Shown here in pieces: positions 1-6,921 of a stretch of 16,356 nt of DNA. A program made the position numbers and the translations under genes. Origin of the DNA: an uncultured Bdellovibrio sp. (lineage in GTDB: Bacteria > Bdellovibrionota > Bdellovibrionia > Bdellovibrionales > Bdellovibrionaceae); assembly GCA_946480995.1 (NCBI GenBank), contig CAMLMF010000015.1, forward strand, positions 1 to 16,356, in the 5' to 3' direction. The notes below the pieces were generated by a model, which was not told the origin of the DNA, made no database searches, and saw nothing but the letters and a program-made list of their open reading frames with translations. The first letter of the stretch is position 1; each line of letters begins with the position of its first letter.

Positions 1-2
1 CC

Positions 3-128
3 TTAAATGAACTTTCTTTGAAATACCAGCAGGAAAAACAGGCCCAAAACCTTGCACAAGCCTTGAGTGCTAAGTTGAAAATTTTTAAGTTAAAAACGCA
101 ACGACCTTATCAGATCGAAGTTAAATAA
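3..128 (+). CDS. C-terminal fragment of an unidentified protein
   Basis: An open frame enters from the left edge and ends at a TAA at 126-128, giving the last 41 residues of a protein. The fragment is rich in Lys, Gln and Leu, with a helical-looking stretch (KYQQEKQAQNLAQALSAKL) followed by a basic tail ending in QIEVK. No domain can be recognised. It converges on the minus-strand lipoprotein gene, leaving only 9 bases between the two stop codons and no visible terminator hairpin. That the frame is coding rests on its being open from the edge and on the tight fit to the neighbour. Confidence 0.5.
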   Translation, partial: LNELSLKYQQEKQAQNLAQALSAKLKIFKLKTQRPYQIEVK

Positions 129-137
129 CTAAATACC

Positions 138-854
138 TTACAAAGTCTTAGATAAAATAATATCCACGGATCTTTTCACGACAGCCATGACTTGCTCTTT
201 GTAAAGGGCAGCCAATTTTTCTGGAGCCATCTGCTGCGCTTCTTCGCATGTTTTTCCTGTTTTAAAGACGGCATCTGCGGGCGTGATTAAGGCGCGGGCT
301 TCGACTTCTTTGGTTTTTACATTCCAAATTTCAGCGCGGATTAAAGAGTAAACTTCCAAATCCCCTTTTGCAGTCAGCGGAGCACGGCAGAAAAGGCCGA
401 AACCGGGTTTGTATTGCGGGAAGTTTTCGTGCGACATCGGATGCATCACGAAGACATACTGTGCGCCTTGTTTTTCTGCTTCTGAAAGAACGTATTGTTG
501 CAACTCTTGATAGCGATTGCCTAAGTAAATATCCTTCAAGCTTTTCGCTTGGCTTTTTGCTTGTTGAACCTTTTGCATATCCAGGGCGATCGAGAATGTT
601 TTCTTGTTCATCTGGCCAAGTTCAGCGCGGGCACTGGATACCAATGTTTGATTGATGGACCACTTGCTGACGTCCGCAGAAAAATCTTTGTTACTTAGGA
701 CAGTCGTGCCGATATAACTGATCGGCAATTGGTCATCAAAGATCGCAAGCACACCGATGTCGTTGATGCTAGCCATTTTATTTTTATCAAAAGATGTGCT
801 TGCACAGCCGCAAGCGAACAAAGAGGCCAAGGCGATAAGAACAAATTTAAACAT
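138..854 (-). CDS. Predicted lipoprotein of unknown function
   Basis: This gene encodes 238 residues from an ATG at 854. That start is preferred over an in-frame start at 1028 because AGGAG (complement of 861-865) lies 6 bases upstream and because the protein then opens with a clean lipoprotein signal (MFKFVLIALASLFACGCAST). Lipidation could be on Cys15 or Cys17. The longer start would overlap the upstream gene by 88 bases and bury the signal peptide. The mature part is mixed alpha/beta, with isolated cysteines in GLFCRAP and GKTCEEA that could form a disulfide. I do not recognise a family. It is the last of three minus-strand envelope genes and may be cotranscribed with them, though two perfect dyad repeats lie in the 86-base gap before it. 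Confidence 0.8.
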   Translation of the reverse strand: MFKFVLIALASLFACGCASTSFDKNKMASINDIGVLAIFDDQLPISYIGTTVLSNKDFSADVSKWSINQTLVSSARAELGQMNKKTFSIALDMQKVQQAKSQAKSLKDIYLGNRYQELQQYVLSEAEKQGAQYVFVMHPMSHENFPQYKPGFGLFCRAPLTAKGDLEVYSLIRAEIWNVKTKEVEARALITPADAVFKTGKTCEEAQQMAPEKLAALYKEQVMAVVKRSVDIILSKTL

Positions 855-860
855 AAATAT

Positions 861-865
861 CTCCT
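861..865 (-). promoter_or_regulatory. Ribosome binding site for the lipoprotein at 854
   Basis: The complement reads AGGAG, 6 bases before the ATG at 854. It decides the start in favour of the short reading frame with an N-terminal lipoprotein signal. Confidence 0.75.
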
Positions 866-878
866 GAAGAAAACGATA

Positions 879-892
879 CCGAGATTTCTCGG
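879..892. repeat. Perfect inverted repeat (CCGAGA-TT-TCTCGG)
   Basis: This 14-base dyad lies between the minus-strand metallopeptidase and lipoprotein genes. In RNA it would fold as a 5-bp stem with a 4-base loop (CCGAG AAAT CTCGG on the minus strand). It is followed on that strand by TATCGTTTTC, which is too weak a T-run for a convincing terminator. It could be an attenuating or processing hairpin, or an operator. Confidence 0.6.
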
Positions 893-903
893 CGCTGTCC
901 AGG

Positions 904-918
904 AGGTACGCCGTACCT
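904..918. repeat. Perfect inverted repeat (AGGTACG-C-CGTACCT)
   Basis: This 15-base perfect dyad lies 11 bases from the 879-892 repeat in the same gap. As RNA it forms a 6-bp stem with a 3-base loop. It has no T-run on either side, so it is not a standard terminator. A partial match, AGGTACGCC, occurs at 9211-9219 just after the VWA lipoprotein stop codon. That may be chance, or it may mark a dispersed intergenic repeat. Confidence 0.6.
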
Positions 919-940
919 TTTCGGAGGCGGCGCAATGATA

Positions 941-2023
941 TTATTTTTGAGGTGTGCTTTTCTGCAGGGAAGAAATTAACTCTTTCAAAGCCACGGCAGG
1001 GTCTTTGGCAGACTCCAGTGACTTGCACTGTGCAATGAAGCGCGCATAGTCCTGGTCCAGTAAGTTGTACAGACTTTCAAAGTCTTGCAGGTCCTGCATA
1101 TATGTTTTGTAAACCAGAAGGCGGGCGTTGTTCAGTTTATACTCGGGGAATTTTTTGTACGAATCCGTATGCAGTTGTGGCTGCAAAGTGGTCACAAAGT
1201 TTTTTTGAATTTGTGCAATTCGTTCCAAGCGCTTTTCTTCGTTGCGATCGGCCACCGGCAGATTTTTATACCAGTCTTCTAAAGCGCGCAGTTCACCAGA
1301 AATAAAGTGTGAAAACAATTTTGAATCAGCATTTTCTTTCTTAATCTGTGCTAGCGTTGCGGACTCAGGGCCTTCTTTTTTCAAGTAAAACTGCTCAGCC
1401 CCCTTATCGCCTAAGAACGTAGCTAAACGCTCGTTAAAATCGGCAGAGCTTTTAATGTACAAAGTCGCATGCACTGTTTCATGGATGATTGTATTTACTA
1501 AGTCATAGTCGTCATAACGAAGCATTGAACTTAGGATCGGATCGTTAAACCAACCCAAAGTGCTGTAGGCTGAAACTCCGCGCATAAACGTATCCAAGCC
1601 GTCAGCTTGCAAAGATTTTTCCTCTTCCACAGCGTCGGCCTCATTGAAGTAACCTTTATAGGGCATCTTCCCCATAAAGGGATAAGACCACTGGTGATGT
1701 TTGAGTTCCCATTTGGCTGCGGCACTGACGACGTAGGTAACGTAAGGGCGACCCAGCTCGACGTAGGAAGTATAATTCTTTGTCGATTTCAAGTGCAGGG
1801 TTTGTTCGCCGAACACGCGGGCTTCTTGCGCCAGACGTAGTTTATTTTTTTTGGTTTCATCCAGGTTTGGATCTTGTAACGCTTTTTCAACGGGTTCGCG
1901 ACTGCTCAGCAATTGCATTTGTCCGTAACCTGATTTCATCAGGTAGCCCATTTGGCAGGCGCTTAACAGCACAACGCTGCTGCACAGCCCGAGTCTAGCA
2001 AGATATTTTCTTAGAGCTGCCAC
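941..2023 (-). CDS. Lipoprotein zinc metallopeptidase, putative aminopeptidase family (COG4324/PF10023-like)
   Basis: The protein has 360 residues and starts at a GTG at 2023. The N-terminus is basic (RKYLAR), then hydrophobic, with lipobox L20-S21-A22-C23, so it should be a lipid-anchored periplasmic or outer-membrane protein. A gluzincin motif HETVH is at 181-185, followed by NER at 197-199. The HExxH supplies two zinc histidines and the catalytic Glu, and the later Glu is a candidate third ligand. The length, the lipoprotein signal and the phrases around HETVH resemble the family annotated as predicted aminopeptidase, whose substrate is not established. The start lies inside the last codons of the upstream beta-barrel gene (13-base overlap) and no Shine-Dalgarno is evident, so translation is probably coupled. 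Assignment to the family is confident; activity is inferred. Confidence 0.85.
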   Translation of the reverse strand: MAALRKYLARLGLCSSVVLLSACQMGYLMKSGYGQMQLLSSREPVEKALQDPNLDETKKNKLRLAQEARVFGEQTLHLKSTKNYTSYVELGRPYVTYVVSAAAKWELKHHQWSYPFMGKMPYKGYFNEADAVEEEKSLQADGLDTFMRGVSAYSTLGWFNDPILSSMLRYDDYDLVNTIIHETVHATLYIKSSADFNERLATFLGDKGAEQFYLKKEGPESATLAQIKKENADSKLFSHFISGELRALEDWYKNLPVADRNEEKRLERIAQIQKNFVTTLQPQLHTDSYKKFPEYKLNNARLLVYKTYMQDLQDFESLYNLLDQDYARFIAQCKSLESAKDPAVALKELISSLQKSTPQK

Positions 2024-2583
2024 GTGACGCCAGCGCGGATCGAGGAGTCATCGGTTTGTAGACCGCCACCAATAGGAGTCTTCCACACGTCATAACTTAA
2101 CTTGATTCCGAAGGCTTCGGTCATTTGAATTTTTAGTCCCGCACCATAACTTGGAATGCCTGCAGTTTCTGGTTCAATCGTGAAAGTATTTTGGCCTTCA
2201 ATTTTTACTTCTTGATAACGACTGATCTGCGCCACACCGGCTTTGATGTACGGCTGCAGGAAGGATTTGCGATCCGCAAATGTTAATACCAGATCCGCAC
2301 CCATGATTTGTGATTTTTGGGTTGTGTTACGTTGCGCATCCGAAGCACTTGCTTTTTCTTTACGTAAACCTTTGGCGTCAGTGTAGGACAGCTCTAAAGC
2401 TAAGCGCTCTAGAAAGTATAAAGACATTGAGCCCGTGATGGATTCAGAATCAAAGGAATTGTTTTCATCGAATGTCGTCGTTTTTCGGCCGTAAGAAAGG
2501 CCCAACTCTGTGTACAGGGCATGACTTGTCAGGGAAGCGAAGGTCACGGCGAAAAATGGTAATAGCAGAAAGATTTTTTTCAT
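2011..2583 (-). CDS. Small outer-membrane beta-barrel protein
   Basis: The protein has 190 residues from the ATG at 2583, opening with a typical Sec signal (MKKIFLLLPFFAVTFASLTSHA). The mature part alternates polar and hydrophobic residues in amphipathic strands (YTELGLSYG, GSMSLYFLERLALELSYTDA, GAGLKIQMTEAFGIKLSYDV) and ends in GVTWQL. This is the pattern of OmpX/OmpW-like or OMP_b-brl domain proteins with about eight strands. No enzymatic motif is seen. The purine-rich AGAGGA lies only about 2 bases before the ATG, which is tight, and an in-frame start further upstream (to 2679) cannot be excluded but would bury the signal peptide. It is the first gene of the minus-strand envelope set and overlaps the metallopeptidase gene by 13 bases. 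Confidence 0.8.
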   Translation of the reverse strand: MKKIFLLLPFFAVTFASLTSHALYTELGLSYGRKTTTFDENNSFDSESITGSMSLYFLERLALELSYTDAKGLRKEKASASDAQRNTTQKSQIMGADLVLTFADRKSFLQPYIKAGVAQISRYQEVKIEGQNTFTIEPETAGIPSYGAGLKIQMTEAFGIKLSYDVWKTPIGGGLQTDDSSIRAGVTWQL

Positions 2584-2643
2584 ATCCTCTAAGCTTACCA
2601 AGGCTCTGTGGCGAGTAACATGAAATCTGCCATTCTCTGGACT

Positions 2644-2656
2644 AAAGGGCTCCTTT
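2644..2656. repeat. Short inverted repeat (AAAGG-GCT-CCTTT)
   Basis: This 13-base dyad lies in the 89-base divergent gap between the beta-barrel gene and msrB, 16 bases before the msrB start. It could be an operator or chance. No clear -35/-10 pair was seen around it on either strand. Confidence 0.35.
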
Positions 2657-2672
2657 ACGCTACAACTAAAGT

Positions 2673-3086
2673 ATGGCAAATAAACTAAAATGCGGTCTTC
2701 CTAGCGACGAACAAGAACTGAGAAAACTTCTGACTCCTGAACAATACAAAATTATGGTGGAAAACGGCACAGAACGACCTTTTCACAACGAGTACTGGGA
2801 TCACCATGAAGAAGGCATTTATGTTGATGCCATTTCTGGGGAGCCACTTTTTTCCAGTGCAGATAAGTTTGATTCTGGCTCGGGCTGGCCCAGCTTTACA
2901 AAGCCTTTGAATCCAAATGCAGTGAAGGAAATTGTCGATCGCTCCCACGGGATGGTGCGCACCGAAGTGCGTTCGCAAGTTTCGAATTCACATTTAGGGC
3001 ATGTATTTGATGATGGCCCAGGGCCCACAGGGTTACGTTATTGTATTAACTCGGCGGCGTTAAAATTTATTCCAAAAAAATCTTAG
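2673..3086 (+). CDS. msrB: Peptide-methionine (R)-S-oxide reductase MsrB
   Basis: The protein has 137 residues, the usual length of a single-domain MsrB. It reduces methionine-R-sulfoxide in proteins back to methionine. Signature segments are [10 protein letters not shown]67-SGSGWPSF (69-75), [11 protein letters not shown], and RYC with the catalytic cysteine at 124. Two things are unusual. The four cysteines of two CxxC zinc motifs seen in many MsrBs are absent. The position often occupied by a recycling Cys in GCGWPSF is Ser70. The only other cysteine is Cys7, near the N-terminus. No signal peptide is present, so it is cytoplasmic. It has no strong Shine-Dalgarno; only AAAG stands just before the ATG. 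It converges on the TonB-like gene with overlapping stop codons. Confidence 0.96.
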   Translation: MANKLKCGLPSDEQELRKLLTPEQYKIMVENGTERPFHNEYWDHHEEGIYVDAISGEPLFSSADKFDSGSGWPSFTKPLNPNAVKEIVDRSHGMVRTEVRSQVSNSHLGHVFDDGPGPTGLRYCINSAALKFIPKKS

Positions 3087-3979
3087 TTGCGATTGACGAT
3101 GGCCGGTGGACTGAAGTTCACCGTAAAGCCAAATTTGATGTGAATGTAGCCGTCGTCTTGAATCATCTCTTTCGGTGGATTCGGAAAAACGCGAGCGTCT
3201 TTAAAGGCATTCACTCCAGCTAAATCAAAAGCCGGAACGCCGGACTCTTTCATGATCAAAGCTTTTTGCAAATAGCCCTTTTTATCTAAAAGAAACTCCA
3301 CGTGGGTTACCCAGTGACGATTGCCCAGTTGAGAAAGTGTGGGGCGATCAAAGTTCGCCAAAGCCTGCTCCACGCGGGTTTCCCAGCGATAGCGAATCAA
3401 TTCTTCAAGGCGCGCATAGAAAGTATAAAACAAATAACGATCCGTATTTAAAGCGGTGAACGATCCCACTTTCACATCGCGTGGCAAGGCTTCGCCCACC
3501 GTTGATCCACCTTGAGAGGCGCGATTCATCTCTTGCAGTTCGCGAGAAATATCAACGCGCTGATAGCCCTCTTTGTCTAAGACGTCGGACTGATTTTTTT
3601 GCTGCTCTTTCGCTTGGGCTCGCGCGGGTGCTGCATTTTTCGCAGGTCCTTGCCCAGGGCGATTGGCAGTCATGCCGGTTTGCGCGGCTTGGGATTCTTC
3701 ACGCACGCGCTGTTTTTGCTCTGACAGAAAGCGCGCTAACGTTTCGTCCTCAGGCATTTTCATTTTCTCTGGCACAATTGCTTGGCGGACGATGGTTTGT
3801 TTGTTTGGTGTTAAGGCGTCTAAGATCGCGCCCTCAGGATCCAAAGAAACTTCGATGACCTCTGGTGGTTTATGTTCAAACAACGGAGCCAACCAAACCA
3901 CGCCACCAAAAAAGCTCAAATGCAGCATTAAGCTGAAAAAGAGGGCAATGGCGATATATATGCGGTGGCGTCTTTGCAT
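3083..3979 (-). CDS. TonB-family C-terminal domain protein (energy transducer-like)
   Basis: The protein has 298 residues. A short basic cytoplasmic start (MQRRHRIY) is followed by one membrane segment at about 8-31. A long charged Gln/Ala/Pro/Lys linker (about 60-190, including [20 protein letters not shown]) then leads to a C-terminal domain (about 205-298) with the TonB-type pattern [29 protein letters not shown] and IHIKFGFTV. This is the architecture of proteins that span the periplasm and pass proton-motive energy to outer-membrane receptors. A related role in gliding or envelope machinery is also possible for divergent TonB proteins. AGGAGG lies 10 bases upstream of the ATG. No exbB or exbD gene is adjacent, so it would have to use motor proteins encoded elsewhere. 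The FecA-like receptor at 14051-16249 is a possible client, inferred only. Confidence 0.82.
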   Translation of the reverse strand: MQRRHRIYIAIALFFSLMLHLSFFGGVVWLAPLFEHKPPEVIEVSLDPEGAILDALTPNKQTIVRQAIVPEKMKMPEDETLARFLSEQKQRVREESQAAQTGMTANRPGQGPAKNAAPARAQAKEQQKNQSDVLDKEGYQRVDISRELQEMNRASQGGSTVGEALPRDVKVGSFTALNTDRYLFYTFYARLEELIRYRWETRVEQALANFDRPTLSQLGNRHWVTHVEFLLDKKGYLQKALIMKESGVPAFDLAGVNAFKDARVFPNPPKEMIQDDGYIHIKFGFTVNFSPPAIVNRN

Positions 3980-3989
3980 CGTTTAAAAT

Positions 3990-3995
3990 CCTCCT
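3990..3995 (-). promoter_or_regulatory. Ribosome binding site for the TonB-like gene
   Basis: The complement reads AGGAGG, a perfect Shine-Dalgarno core, 10 bases before the ATG at 3979. Confidence 0.75.
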
Positions 3996-4098
3996 GGGAT
4001 TTCCGTGTCTCACTTTAGAACGAAACTAGACGTTTGGGCAAGATGGCTAAAGTTGAAACGTTTTCTGCCGATAAGAATTAAAGCTCATAGGGGGAAAA

Positions 4099-4608
4099 AT
4101 GGGGAAAGTGCTCGATATCACGCCGCGCCTAAAATCGCAAAATTCTGTGAATAATAAGCAAGTTAAGGCTAAGGCCGAAGTTCATGATATCACCCAAGCT
4201 CGTCAGGAAATTCTAAGTCGCGATCGCCGCGATGTAAAAAGAACAATTTTGACTGAATTCGTCGGTGCTTTTGTCGTTCTTCCAGAAAAAGGACTTCTGA
4301 AGGTCGCTCTGTACGATATCTCTGAAAACGGGGTCGCTTTTGATTTGGAAATGCTCGAAGGTGCGTACCAAACGGGCGATGAAGTGGCAATGCGTGTGTA
4401 CTTAAATCATTCGACATATTTTCCGTTCACAATTCGTATTACCAATGGTCGTACAATTGAAGACGAAGGAGTCGTTCGTCATGGAGCGAATTTCGTCAAA
4501 GGAACAATGAACGATGTCGCACTTCATCATTTTGTGAAGTTCATTGAGAACGTCAGTGCCAGTCTGAAAACAGACTCTGGTGACGTGCTAGTTTCGCATA
4601 TCTCTTAA
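4099..4608 (+). CDS. PilZ-domain protein, predicted cyclic-di-GMP receptor
   Basis: The protein has 169 residues and starts at the ATG after AGGGGG (4089-4094). A polar, probably flexible N-terminus (1-40) leads into a PilZ domain. The first c-di-GMP motif, RxxxR, is R44-DVK-R48. The second, DxSxxG, is D73-I-S75-EN-G78. The downstream strand HGANFV matches the usual end of the beta-barrel. All ligand-binding signature residues are intact, so binding of c-di-GMP is likely; the output is unknown because there is no effector domain. The gene is divergent from the TonB-like gene and sits 116 bases before the PhoH2 gene. No terminator separates them, so read-through is possible. Confidence 0.92.
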   Translation: MGKVLDITPRLKSQNSVNNKQVKAKAEVHDITQARQEILSRDRRDVKRTILTEFVGAFVVLPEKGLLKVALYDISENGVAFDLEMLEGAYQTGDEVAMRVYLNHSTYFPFTIRITNGRTIEDEGVVRHGANFVKGTMNDVALHHFVKFIENVSASLKTDSGDVLVSHIS

Positions 4609-4714
4609 TTTCAAATTCTCGACGGCCTTTTCCGTGGACTTTGGTCCTGCAATTTGTTGCAATTTAGCTGTGGTACATCTGCAGCGGATGCAGGTGGCAG
4701 GTACTAAAATACAC

Positions 4715-4720
4715 GGAGGG
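4715..4720 (+). promoter_or_regulatory. Ribosome binding site deciding a TTG start
   Basis: GGAGGG stands 4 bases before TTG at 4725. It supports TTG as the start codon of the PhoH2 gene; the next in-frame ATG (about 4974) would delete the PIN catalytic core. Confidence 0.75.
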
Positions 4721-4724
4721 CTGT

Positions 4725-6041
4725 TTGAGTAAATCTAAGCGCAGAAAAATTGTAGTTGATACCAATGTGATCCTTTTCGATTCTCAGGCCATCTTGCGTT
4801 TTGGCGAGTCCGACGTTCATATTCCTATTTCAGTGATCGAAGAAATCGATAAATTTAAAAGAGACCAAGGCGAAAACGGACGCAATGCGCGTCAGTTCAG
4901 TCGTTTTATCGACGTACTTCGCGCTAAAGGTTCTTTGGCAAGCGGCGTGCAAATCGAAAACTCGGAAACGATGGTATACATCAATACCGATTTGATGTTA
5001 GCCGGAATGCCTTCAGAACTTGATCAGCAAAAAGCCGACAACCGTATTTTGAATACGGCGCTGGCTTTGCAAAAGCAACATCCTCGTTACAAAGTGGAAT
5101 TGATTTCGAAAGATATCAATTTGCGTATCAAAGCCGACGTTTACGGTGTGATTGCAAAAGACTATGAAACCAACGACATCAATCGCGACGACCTTTACGA
5201 AGGTTATCAAGAGATCATGGTGACATCAGAGCAGATTGACGTGTTTTACAAAGAAAAGCGTTTCGTCACTGATATCAAGCTTTACGCCAACCAATATGTG
5301 ATCATGAAAGATTCGGGCAATCCAAATCATTCAGCAATTGGTCGTTTCAGCTTTGCTGAAAAAGCGATCGTGCCATTGGTGAATGCTGCGGATTCTATCT
5401 GGGGTATCCATGCACGTAACGTCGAACAAGCGTTTGCGATGGATTGTTTGTTGAATGATGAAATCATGTTCATTTCGCTCGTAGGTAAAGCTGGTACGGG
5501 TAAAACTTTGTTGGCGATTGCTGCGGGTCTACATAAAACATTGGATAAAGGACAGTTCCAGCGCTTGCTGGTGTCTCGTCCGATTTTCCCAATGGGCCGC
5601 GACATCGGTTACTTGCCTGGTGATATCGAACAAAAATTAAATCCTTGGATGCAGCCTATTTTCGATAACGTCGAATTTTTGATGGGTGCGGACAAGAAAG
5701 CAGCGGGTCGCGCGCAAGAGCTTATTAATCAGGGAATGCTGAATATCGAGCCATTGACGTACATCCGTGGACGCAGCATTCCTAAGCAATACTTGATTGT
5801 GGACGAAGCGCAAAACTTGACTCCGCATGAAATCAAGACCATCGTTACTCGCGCAGGACAGGGGACAAAAGTCGTTTTGACGGGAGACGTATATCAAATC
5901 GACAACCCATACGTAGATTCTGCGAATAGCGGTCTAACTTATGCGGCAGAGAGATTCAAAGGGCATCCGATTGCAGCCCATGTCACTCTGACGAAAGGTG
6001 AAAGATCTGAGCTTGCCGAATTGGCAGCGAATATCATGTAG
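4725..6041 (+). CDS. phoH: PhoH2-type protein: PIN ribonuclease domain fused to PhoH ATPase
   Basis: The protein has 438 residues and starts at a TTG supported by GGAGGG. The N-terminal PIN domain (about 1-150) keeps the acidic metal-site residues: D12 in VVDTNV, E39/E40, D105 in ADNRIL and D130 in SKDINL. The C-terminal PhoH ATPase (about 225-438) has Walker A G254-KAGTGKT-261 and Walker B LIVDEAQN, with D360 and E361. PIN-PhoH fusions (PhoH2) are known as RNA helicase/ribonucleases, so both activities are expected here. In mycobacteria phoH2 is paired with a small upstream antitoxin gene (phoAT). No comparable small gene precedes this one, whose upstream neighbour is PilZ. The MaoC gene follows after 9 bases, and MaoC, BLUF and DoxX probably share its transcript. 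Confidence 0.94.
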   Translation: MSKSKRRKIVVDTNVILFDSQAILRFGESDVHIPISVIEEIDKFKRDQGENGRNARQFSRFIDVLRAKGSLASGVQIENSETMVYINTDLMLAGMPSELDQQKADNRILNTALALQKQHPRYKVELISKDINLRIKADVYGVIAKDYETNDINRDDLYEGYQEIMVTSEQIDVFYKEKRFVTDIKLYANQYVIMKDSGNPNHSAIGRFSFAEKAIVPLVNAADSIWGIHARNVEQAFAMDCLLNDEIMFISLVGKAGTGKTLLAIAAGLHKTLDKGQFQRLLVSRPIFPMGRDIGYLPGDIEQKLNPWMQPIFDNVEFLMGADKKAAGRAQELINQGMLNIEPLTYIRGRSIPKQYLIVDEAQNLTPHEIKTIVTRAGQGTKVVLTGDVYQIDNPYVDSANSGLTYAAERFKGHPIAAHVTLTKGERSELAELAANIM

Positions 6042-6050
6042 GAGTTTTTA

Positions 6051-6464
6051 ATGAGCATTGAAAAAGTAATTGATGTCGGTTTTACAGCGTCTTTCACAAC
6101 TAAAGTGACAGATAAAATGGTACACCAATTTGCGGAGCTTTCGGGCGATCGCAATCCCATTCACTTGGATGATGAATACGCTGGTAAAAGTCGTTTCAAG
6201 CGCCGTATTGCTCACGGTATGATCGTTGGGGGCTTGATTTCTCGAGCCCTGGTTGATGGCATTGGCTTAGGTGGAATTTACCTGGGCCAATCTTTGAAGT
6301 TCGTAAATCCTGTTTTTATTGACGACAACGTCACTGTGACTATCAAGATCACAGGATTGCGTAAAGAAAAAGGTATTGCGACGGTCGAAACGAATGCCTA
6401 CAAAGAAAATGGCGACATCGTCGTTAAAGGTGAAGCTGTCATCATGATGGCGAATTCCGTCTAA
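6051..6464 (+). CDS. MaoC-family hot-dog hydratase, (R)-enoyl-CoA hydratase-like
   Basis: The protein has 137 residues, a single hot-dog fold. The hydratase motif FAELSGDRNPIHLDDEYA carries the catalytic pair D33 and H38, followed by RRIAHGMIVGGLIS. This matches PhaJ/MaoC-type enzymes that hydrate trans-2-enoyl-CoA to (R)-3-hydroxyacyl-CoA, linking beta-oxidation to other acyl pathways. The substrate chain length cannot be read. GGAG lies about 7 bases before the ATG, and the stop of the PhoH2 gene is only 9 bases upstream. There is no signal peptide, so it is cytoplasmic. Its place in this operon has no obvious metabolic partner nearby. Confidence 0.92.
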   Translation: MSIEKVIDVGFTASFTTKVTDKMVHQFAELSGDRNPIHLDDEYAGKSRFKRRIAHGMIVGGLISRALVDGIGLGGIYLGQSLKFVNPVFIDDNVTVTIKITGLRKEKGIATVETNAYKENGDIVVKGEAVIMMANSV

Positions 6465-6471
6465 AAAAGCG

Positions 6472-6900
6472 ATGTCTGCGGTTTTTCATCTGGTCTATAT
6501 TAGTGAAGCTGTCGAGGATATCAGTTATACGGATATCCGCGACATCTTAGATGTTTCCCGCCGCCGAAATCTTGAAGACGATATTACCGGGTTGCTAATT
6601 TTTCGAGACGGTTATTTTCTGCAGCTTTTAGAGGGCGATGAAAAAAAGGTGCGCGCAACTCTAGGGCGTATCTTACAAGATGATAGAAATTATTCTTTAC
6701 GTTTGTTGATTGAAACTCCAGGGCCCGAGCGTCTGTTTAAAGAATGGACGATGGCTTTTTACGATGGTGATATTTCAGCTAATTCAACTCAAGATTTAAT
6801 AACTCTTTTCGAGGCGTGTCTTGACGGCGGGGATCATAAGAGACCACTGATCATGCCGATGCTGCGCCAGTTTCGTGCTTCTGCTCCCGAATTAAAATAA
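6472..6900 (+). CDS. Stand-alone BLUF-domain blue-light (FAD) photoreceptor
   Basis: The protein has 142 residues: one BLUF domain (about 1-100) plus a short C-terminal extension of about 40 residues with no recognised effector. The flavin-switch residues are all present at the spacing known from AppA (Tyr21, Asn45, Gln63, Trp104, Met106). They are Tyr9, Asn33 (RRRNLEDDITG), Gln51 (FLQLLEG), Trp92 and Met94 (EWTMAF). This makes FAD binding and a blue-light response very likely. Like PixD-type short BLUF proteins, it should signal by binding a partner. Its start is 7 bases after the MaoC stop codon with no clear Shine-Dalgarno, which suggests coupled translation. The downstream DoxX gene follows 21 bases later. 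The partner is unknown; the neighbouring operon products are candidates by position only. Confidence 0.95.
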   Translation: MSAVFHLVYISEAVEDISYTDIRDILDVSRRRNLEDDITGLLIFRDGYFLQLLEGDEKKVRATLGRILQDDRNYSLRLLIETPGPERLFKEWTMAFYDGDISANSTQDLITLFEACLDGGDHKRPLIMPMLRQFRASAPELK

Positions 6901-6921
6901 CACAGCTTTGATGGAGGCTTT

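Noticed and set aside
138..1028. Long N-terminal extension of the minus-strand lipoprotein
   Set aside because: The extension overlaps the metallopeptidase gene and would place the lipoprotein signal about 60 residues inside. AGGAG before the ATG at 854 supports the short form.
4050..4090. Promoter TTGAAA ... AATTAA before the PilZ gene
   Set aside because: The -35 is plausible, but the -10 matches only 3 of 6 bases at the right spacing, so it is not called.
4615..4724. Possible terminator or promoter between PilZ and PhoH2 genes
   Set aside because: Only 4-5-bp stems (GGAC/GTCC, CTGCA/TGCAG) and no T-run were found. TAAAAT at 4705-4710 looks like a -10 but lies too close to the ribosome site to be trusted.
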